A stretch of DNA of 8,048 nt from Candidatus Poseidoniia archaeon (GTDB lineage: Archaea; Thermoplasmatota; Poseidoniia; MGIII; CG-Epi1): positions 1-8,048 of the forward strand of contig JAKURS010000047.1 of NCBI GenBank assembly GCA_022449705.1. The letters are read 5' to 3'. The notes beneath the pieces are model-generated. The model was not told the origin of the DNA. It did no database searches and saw only the letters and a list, made by a program, of their open reading frames with translations. Both the position numbers and the translations under genes were made by a program. Below, one piece after another: positions 5,766 through 8,048 of this stretch (the first letter of the stretch is position 1; every line of letters starts with the position of its first letter).

Positions 5766-7232
5766 TCAGTTCAGGAAGCCCAGTATCCAGTCGAAGGTGG
5801 TCTGGTCGCCTGGCCCGAGGTAGAACATCGCCATCAGGATTGCAATGCCCATCAGTATCCGGTTCTCCAGTACCTCTTCCGCCTTGCCGACGCCAATCTT
5901 GATCACTACCCAGGAGATGACGCCCCACGCGATACCATCGGCAATCGAGTAGGTGAACGGCATCAGGACGATGGTCAGGAAGGCCGGAATGGCTACCTCC
6001 ATATTCTTCCAGTTGATGTCGACGACACCGCGCATCATCATCGCGCCCACGACAATCAGTGCCGGTGCCACGGCGAAAGTCGGGATGGCCTTGAAGAGCC
6101 CCGCAAAGAAGAGGCCGGTCAGCATCAGGACGCCGACAGTGACGGCGGTGAGGCCGGTCCGGCCGCCCTCCTCGATTCCGGCGGCGGACTCGATGTAGGT
6201 GGTTACCGTACTGGTTCCTGCCAGCGAACCGACGACGGTCCCTGCCGCGTCGGACATGAACGCCTCGTCGGCGTTCTCCAGCACGTCGTTCTCGTCGACC
6301 TTGCCCGCCATGCGGCCGACGCCGTAGAGCGTCCCGGCCGTATCGAAGATATCAACGAAGAAGAACGCTATCATGATGAGCAGGAACGTGCCCAGTGGAA
6401 CACCTTCCCCGCCAACATCTCCCAGCGCGCCCAGCGCGGCAAAGAGCGTCTCCTCCGGCAGCGACGGCATCGCGAAGATTTCGGTGGGTGCTTCGGCATT
6501 TACAGCAACGACGTTGCCGTCATCGTCCGTATAATCAAGGTAGGAGTCGTGGACTCCCAGTCCCCAGCCGGCGACCGATACCACCAGGATACCAATCATG
6601 ATAGCGCCTTTTTGCTTGCGCGCCATCAACACGCCAATCAGCAGCAGTCCAATCAGGCCCCACAGGGCACCCTCTCCGAAAGTCCAAGTCGCGTGCGGCC
6701 CGATGTCAACCAGCGTCGCCGGGTGGTCGACAACCCAGCCCATTTCGCTGAGGCCGATGATGGCGAGGAACATGCCGATACCGGCCATCGTCGCTATCTT
6801 CAATTCCGTCGGAATGGCGTTAATCATGGCTGACCGCGCGCCGACCTGCGGCAGCGACAGTATCATGAACAGGATTCCCTCGACGAAGACCGCCGCGAGC
6901 GCCACCTGCCAGCTTACGCCGAACCCGTACAGGACAACGGAGAACGTGAAATACGCGTTCAACCCCATCCCGGGCGCGAGCGCGAACGGAAGGTTCGCCC
7001 AGAGTCCCATAACCACACATGCTATGAACGCTGCGACTGCTGTCGCGAAGAGCGCGTCGTCGAACGGGATTCCCGCCATTGATAGCATGCTCGGGTTAAC
7101 GAAGAGAATGTAGGCCATGGTCAGGAATGTGGTCACTCCTGCCCGGATTTCACCCCCTACCGTGCTGCCTTGTTTTGAGATACCGAAGTACTCATCCGCG
7201 CGCTTCAGCACGGCTTGCAGTTGTTCATTCAT
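5766..7232 (-). CDS. NCS2 family (AzgA-like) purine permease
   Basis: This 488-residue transporter belongs to the AzgA branch of the NCS2 family (COG2252 type), whose known members carry hypoxanthine, guanine or adenine across the cytoplasmic membrane. Family signatures are EIRAGVTTFLTMAYILFVNP (28-47), LAPGMGLNAYF (85-95), DIFDTAGTLYGV (294-305), and AGTSTVTTYIESAAG (338-352) followed by GGRTGLTAV (356-364). The many hydrophobic helices fit the 14-segment fold. The start is ATG 7232, with AAGGGGA about 5 nt upstream. Residues about 227-253 form an unusually acidic, polar loop (YTDDDGN) between two helices. The next gene downstream is apt, which supports a role in adenine salvage, though substrate specificity cannot be read from sequence. 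Confidence 0.94.
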   Translation of the reverse strand: MNEQLQAVLKRADEYFGISKQGSTVGGEIRAGVTTFLTMAYILFVNPSMLSMAGIPFDDALFATAVAAFIACVVMGLWANLPFALAPGMGLNAYFTFSVVLYGFGVSWQVALAAVFVEGILFMILSLPQVGARSAMINAIPTELKIATMAGIGMFLAIIGLSEMGWVVDHPATLVDIGPHATWTFGEGALWGLIGLLLIGVLMARKQKGAIMIGILVVSVAGWGLGVHDSYLDYTDDDGNVVAVNAEAPTEIFAMPSLPEETLFAALGALGDVGGEGVPLGTFLLIMIAFFFVDIFDTAGTLYGVGRMAGKVDENDVLENADEAFMSDAAGTVVGSLAGTSTVTTYIESAAGIEEGGRTGLTAVTVGVLMLTGLFFAGLFKAIPTFAVAPALIVVGAMMMRGVVDINWKNMEVAIPAFLTIVLMPFTYSIADGIAWGVISWVVIKIGVGKAEEVLENRILMGIAILMAMFYLGPGDQTTFDWILGFLN

Positions 7233-7237
7233 TTTTT

Positions 7238-7243
7238 CCCCTT
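7238..7243 (-). promoter_or_regulatory. Shine-Dalgarno site of the purine permease
   Basis: AAGGGG on the minus strand is followed by five A and then ATG 7232. It is a plausible ribosome-binding site and fixes the start. Confidence 0.5.
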
Positions 7244-7277
7244 AGAAACCAAGCTCTCGAGTCACTGACAAGGGGTG

Positions 7278-7304
7278 CCAGAGACCGACAGCACCGGTTT
7301 CTGG
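7278..7304. promoter_or_regulatory. Hairpin in the gap upstream of the purine permease
   Basis: CCAGAGACCG (7278-7287) pairs with CGGTTTCTGG (7295-7304) around a 7-nt loop. The ten pairs are complete, with one G-U if read on the plus strand; the minus strand would have one A-C mismatch. It lies 20 bp past the stop of the right-edge gene and 46 bp before the permease start. It could be a 3'-end element or part of the permease leader. The rest of the 91-bp gap shows no convincing TATA box. Confidence 0.4.
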
Positions 7305-7323
7305 GATTCAGGACTAGATTTCC

Positions 7324-8048
7324 CTACATAAGTGAATCGGGTGCTTGGCGATAGAGCTGGCATCTGCCAGAATCATACACTGCAGGATAGGTGGCGGAGC
7401 CGAATTTGGCCGCCGCTTCTTCCGACAGCGGCTGTGCCGGTTCCCACTGCAGCAACGTCACGCCACGGCGCATTTCGTCGCTCAGCAGCACGTAACCGAC
7501 CGGCTGCGTCCCGGCTGCAGGCGTCGCGACCTTGCGTACGACTCCGGTCGCGGTGATGACGTCGGCGCCATTTTCCCATGACGCGTTGCGCTCGCCAAGG
7601 CCAAAGGCGAGCGAGGAGAGCCGGTGGTCGCTGACGACGAGCGCCCCCGGTTCGACCTGCTGCGTCCAGAGCACGCACCCCAGCTCCGCTTCTGTGGTGC
7701 CTTCCTGGAAGCCGCCCATCACCGCCGCCGGCGGGTAGGCGGTCAGCGCGCCGCAGAGCAGGATTGCGGCGAGGCCGGCGGCGAACCGCGGCCGGCGCGG
7801 GCACGCCTGCATCCGTAGCAGCGCCACAAATCCCGTTCCGGCCATCAACGCCAGTGGAGCCATCAGGTAGGGGGCGTGGCGGTAGGCAATCAGCAGGTGC
7901 GACTCAGTCAGGCCACCTACGGCCGCGAAGCCGACGATGGGCAGCGCCCAGCCGTAGAGCAGCCAGCCGCCGCGCTGCGCCAGCACCAGCCCCGGCGCCG
8001 CCGCCAGCGCGAGCCAGCCGAGCGGCGGCAGCAGGTACGGCACCGCTT
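7324..8048 (-). CDS. Polytopic membrane protein, C-terminal part only (possible GT-C type glycosyltransferase), cut by window edge
   Basis: The frame is open through the right edge, and a GTG at 8043 is only an internal in-frame codon candidate, so the N-terminus is most likely outside. Counting from that codon, four hydrophobic helices are visible (about 5-22, 28-45, 58-76 and 87-104), followed by a soluble domain of about 135 residues that is probably extracytoplasmic. That domain contains VEPGALVVSDHRLSSLAFGL (130-149) and ends in a VYDSGRCQLYR stretch (222-232). A bundle of helices followed by a soluble C-terminal domain with a YDxG ending recalls archaeal GT-C/PMT-like membrane glycosyltransferases, but the catalytic N-terminal loop is not in view, so this is a guess. 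It ends at TAG 7324-7326, 91 bp before the permease start. Confidence 0.75.
   Translation of the reverse strand, partial: AVPYLLPPLGWLALAAAPGLVLAQRGGWLLYGWALPIVGFAAVGGLTESHLLIAYRHAPYLMAPLALMAGTGFVALLRMQACPRRPRFAAGLAAILLCGALTAYPPAAVMGGFQEGTTEAELGCVLWTQQVEPGALVVSDHRLSSLAFGLGERNASWENGADVITATGVVRKVATPAAGTQPVGYVLLSDEMRRGVTLLQWEPAQPLSEEAAAKFGSATYPAVYDSGRCQLYRQAPDSLM

Noticed and set aside
5442..6833. A 463-codon plus-strand open frame antisense to the permease and apt
   Set aside because: Its product is low-complexity and rich in H, Q, R and D with no domain. Long antisense frames are common in GC-rich coding DNA, and the minus strand holds two clear conserved proteins here.
4479..7249. The 12-mer CCCCTTAGAAAC occurs at 4479-4490 and 7238-7249
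   Set aside because: A 12-base exact match is expected by chance a few times in a window of this size. One copy spans a stop codon and the other a ribosome-binding site, so no shared role is apparent.
7233..7323. Possible tRNA or riboswitch in the gap before the permease
   Set aside because: No cloverleaf, T-arm consensus or known aptamer core could be traced; only a single hairpin is supported.
1..8048. Mobile element, CRISPR array, defence or toxin-antitoxin system
   Set aside because: No transposase, integrase, nuclease, regularly spaced repeats or small paired genes were seen. The gene content is housekeeping and membrane proteins.

Overview
The window is most likely chromosomal DNA of a GC-rich archaeon, probably a euryarchaeote of the Thermoplasmata/Marine Group II-III kind. 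Three things point to Archaea: a proteasome-activating nucleotidase (PAN) with a C-terminal HbYX motif, an archaeal-type multiprotein bridging factor 1 (MBF1) with an N-terminal zinc ribbon, and TATA-box promoters at distances that fit leaderless transcripts. Other genes in the window have Shine-Dalgarno sites instead. The lineage below 'archaeon' is inference. No mobile element, CRISPR array, tRNA or rRNA was seen.

Layout, left to right. Positions 1-2556 hold three minus-strand genes, read from right to left: MBF1 (2074-2556), a six-helix membrane protein with a cytosol-type tail of six CxxC pairs (1069-2010), and a membrane-anchored, aspartate-rich extracytoplasmic protein cut by the left edge (1-962). 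A 44-bp divergent promoter region (2557-2600) separates MBF1 from the plus-strand pair PAN (2601-3803) and ribose-5-phosphate isomerase A (3806-4486), which are 2 bp apart. RpiA converges on the next block with a 7-bp gap.

Positions 4494-7232 are a minus-strand salvage block, transcribed right to left: an AzgA-type NCS2 purine permease, a bacterial-type adenine phosphoribosyltransferase, and a VUT/YhhQ-family transporter, whose bacterial members import queuosine precursors. Together they suggest uptake of nucleobases, conversion of adenine to AMP with PRPP, and possibly uptake of a 7-deazapurine for tRNA modification. RpiA next door makes ribose-5-phosphate, the precursor of PRPP, so there is a metabolic link even though it is on the other strand. 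The right end (7324-8048) is the C-terminal part of a polytopic membrane protein, possibly of the GT-C glycosyltransferase kind, cut by the window edge.

Most of the window is ordinary housekeeping sequence. The parts most worth a second look are the triple zinc-ribbon membrane protein beside MBF1, the compact divergent MBF1/PAN promoter, the purine/deazapurine salvage block, and several hairpins or palindromes in the short intergenic gaps.
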